A DNA stretch of 64,000 bases, from contig NZ_JAIVKN010000001.1 in assembly GCF_020524025.1 (NCBI RefSeq), positions 1,178,001-1,242,000 of the forward strand. The letters are read 5' to 3'. Below are positions 62,733 to 64,000 of this stretch, one piece after another (within the stretch, counting starts at the first letter, position 1; each line of letters begins with the position of its first letter). The notes beneath the pieces are model-generated. The model saw nothing but the letters and a program-made list of their open reading frames with translations. It did not search any database and was not told the DNA's origin. Source of the DNA: Halobacillus litoralis (GTDB lineage Bacteria; Bacillota; Bacilli; Bacillales; Halobacillaceae). Made by a program: the position numbers and the translations under genes.

Positions 62733-62752
62733 TGGTGACTCTCCTTCAAAGC

Positions 62753-62770
62753 GGAATGATTATTCATTCC
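62753..62770 (-). promoter_or_regulatory. TetR operator before the repressor gene
   Basis: GGAATGATTATTCATTCC, sharing the GGAATGA and TCATTCC arms with the site before the P450, 21 bases before the repressor start. This predicts autoregulation. Confidence 0.75.
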
Positions 62771-62944
62771 ACTAAAATATTAGTACAAATTCTCAATCTA
62801 TTCAATCATTAAAAAGACTCAAATGGGTGAATACACACAAACCAGGTCTCCAATTACATCCGCTTTCTTTCCCTTCCCCCTTCTTTTAAAAAAGAAACTT
62901 CATTAAACGGGACCTTCTCTCCTGTGTTCCGTTAATAGATAGGA

Positions 62945-63349
62945 TCAAAAATCCACAAAAAAAGGGTGATTTGATTCGTCCACACAACGCTCAATTCGTT
63001 CTTTAAAATTCCCATATGTAACCATTTCATTCACTTGACTTAAAGGGAAAAAGCCGACTTCCAGCGCTTCTTCTGTTGTTGTCAGCTCCCCGCCAATCGC
63101 TCTTCCTAGAAATAAAGCGTTACAAATCGAACGTTCAACATTCTGGAAGACTCCGCAGAATTTCGTTATTTCTATATCCAGCCCGCACTCCTCTTTCGCC
63201 TCCCGCACAGCCGCATCTTTCAGGGATTCTCCCTCTTCTACTTGTCCACCAGGCATTTCCCAGCCCCGTTTTGGTCCTTTAATTAACAAAATTTCCTCAT
63301 TCTCATTCCTTATAACCGTCGCTGCTGATACGATATGCTTTGGCGGCAT
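62945..63349 (-). CDS. Nudix hydrolase
   Basis: 134 residues. The Nudix box G-x5-E-x7-R-E-U-x-E-E-x-G-U is complete: G-Q-V-E-E-G-E-S then A-V-R-E-A-K-E-E-C-G-L near residues 35-57. It hydrolyses some nucleoside diphosphate linked to another moiety. Substrate unknown. The gene lies alone, away from any pathway neighbour; a possible oxidised-nucleotide or sugar-nucleotide clean-up role is a guess only. Confidence 0.88.
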   Translation of the reverse strand: MPPKHIVSAATVIRNENEEILLIKGPKRGWEMPGGQVEEGESLKDAAVREAKEECGLDIEITKFCGVFQNVERSICNALFLGRAIGGELTTTEEALEVGFFPLSQVNEMVTYGNFKERIERCVDESNHPFFVDF

Positions 63350-63452
63350 CCGACTTCTCTCCCTTATTTTTCTTTTTTCATACGAAATCCATGTTCATTC
63401 ACTATGGACCTTTTATGTAAATAAGCTGATTTTAAAATATGTTATTCCTCCC

Positions 63453-64000
63453 CTAGCACTGGCAGATCATTAAAAGGTTACCATCAGGATCTTTGATATT
63501 AAAGTAATGATCATGCCGTATATCTGTCACAAGCTCGACACCCTTATGCCTCATAAATTCATAGGCTGCATTAATATCTTTAGTATCCAGATGAAACACA
63601 GGGGTTTGATACTCTTTTCCCTCTTCATAAATTTTACTATCCAGCACCATCCCCGTTCCTTTCATAGGAAGAACATAGAGGTGACCAAATAAGATTTCCC
63701 GATCATTTGGCAGCCCAAGCAGGTCACAATACCAGTCCCGTGCTCTTTCAATATGACGGACCGGAACAAAAACGGTACCGATTTGATTTAAAACCGGACT
63801 TTCCTTGCCCTCTGGTTCCTTACTATTACGAAAGTGGCTGCTGAGCACGTCTTTCATCTGCTGTTTGTTTTCTTCAAACTGACGATGTCTGTGACCGTTC
63901 CCACCGGAAGGATGTGGAAATCCATCTAATAACGTATGAGCAGGAAGAAGGCCCTTGTCAGATAGATAACGTAATGATTTGGATACATTTACACCAAGAG
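63453..64000 (-). CDS. MerR-like DNA-binding segment fused to a VOC domain (partial)
   Basis: The frame is open to the right edge, so the N-terminus lies outside the window; at least 182 residues are visible. The first part (L-G-V-N-V-S-K-S-L-R-Y-L-S-D-K-G-L-L-P then H-R-Q-F) resembles the MerR helix-turn-helix with its R-Y-L-x-x-K-G-L-L wing, followed by a linker rich in Q, E and K. The second part (from about I-G-T-V-F-V-P-V-R-H) is a glyoxalase/bleomycin-resistance VOC domain ending D-P-D-G-N-L-L-M-I. A regulator that senses a small ligand through the VOC domain is the natural reading. An internal ATG at 63857 would give only the VOC part, but the upstream frame is continuous and protein-like. 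Confidence 0.7.
   Translation of the reverse strand, partial: LGVNVSKSLRYLSDKGLLPAHTLLDGFPHPSGGNGHRHRQFEENKQQMKDVLSSHFRNSKEPEGKESPVLNQIGTVFVPVRHIERARDWYCDLLGLPNDREILFGHLYVLPMKGTGMVLDSKIYEEGKEYQTPVFHLDTKDINAAYEFMRHKGVELVTDIRHDHYFNIKDPDGNLLMICQC

Noticed and set aside
1-64000. CRISPR array, tRNA, rRNA, insertion sequence or prophage
   Set aside because: No direct-repeat array, cloverleaf-like or rRNA-like segment, transposase or phage gene was recognised by reading; a dedicated RNA search was not possible.

Overview
The window looks like chromosome of a moderately halophilic, endospore-forming, low-GC Gram-positive of the Bacillaceae (Halobacillus/Virgibacillus-like). The basis is strong AGGAGG ribosome binding sites, near-identity by eye of several proteins to Bacillus subtilis families (GuaC, YfmM-type ABC-F, SpoVIF, YjcZ, YuzF, YjaZ, sporulenol-type cyclase), and genes that suit a salt-stressed sporeformer (AblB acetyltransferase, Mn catalase, cation/proton antiporter). 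No rRNA, tRNA, CRISPR array, prophage or insertion sequence was seen. Most genes sit in one- to four-gene units separated by clear intrinsic terminators, many of them shared by convergent genes.

1-5.6 kb: TerC-type metal exporter, an FtsW/SEDS protein, a coupled pair of fluoride channels (crcB1-crcB2), an orphan beta-lysine acetyltransferase (ablB), and a YfhF-type nucleotide-sugar-epimerase-like protein. 5.9-14.1 kb: a divergent metabolic cluster. The minus-strand operon encodes an aminotransferase, a thiamine-diphosphate enzyme, an aldehyde dehydrogenase and a lysine 6-dehydrogenase; the plus-strand pair encodes a CaiB-type CoA-transferase and an acyl-CoA dehydrogenase with the substrate residues of glutaryl-CoA dehydrogenase. 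Read together they give a complete route L-lysine -> allysine -> 2-aminoadipate -> 2-oxoadipate -> glutarate semialdehyde -> glutarate -> glutaryl-CoA -> crotonyl-CoA, in which a ThDP decarboxylase plus CoA-transferase replaces the usual 2-oxoadipate dehydrogenase complex. This is the best candidate for an under-described system.

14-29 kb: UV endonuclease UvsE, a decayed small gene, a Cys-type sulfatase, a class D sortase with its likely wall-anchored substrate, small membrane proteins, a frameshifted alpha/beta hydrolase, a FusB-type ribosome-protection protein, a DHA2 drug exporter, GMP reductase and an iron alcohol dehydrogenase. 28.4-35.4 kb: a membrane diguanylate cyclase beside a large secreted glycoside-hydrolase-like protein and a GT2 synthase/HEAT-protein pair, which reads as a cyclic-di-GMP-linked exopolysaccharide locus. 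36.4-39.4 kb: an Mn(II) ABC importer (ATPase-permease-lipoprotein) with a good promoter and two MntR boxes.

39.6-51 kb: a DJ-1/PfpI protein, small proteins, sporulation genes (spoVIF, yjaZ-like, yjcZ), a redoxin, a nucleoside hydrolase, a squalene-hopene/sporulenol cyclase, YuzF with Mn catalase, and a Crp-family regulator between two YdcZ-type half-transporters. 51-64 kb: a C45 acyltransferase, a K+(Na+)/H+ antiporter, a thioredoxin-reductase-like flavoprotein, a YfmM ABC-F protein, YczE, a nitroreductase, a P450 BM3-type fatty acid hydroxylase preceded by its TetR repressor with two matching operators, a Nudix hydrolase, and at the right edge a partial protein joining a MerR-like DNA-binding segment to a VOC domain.
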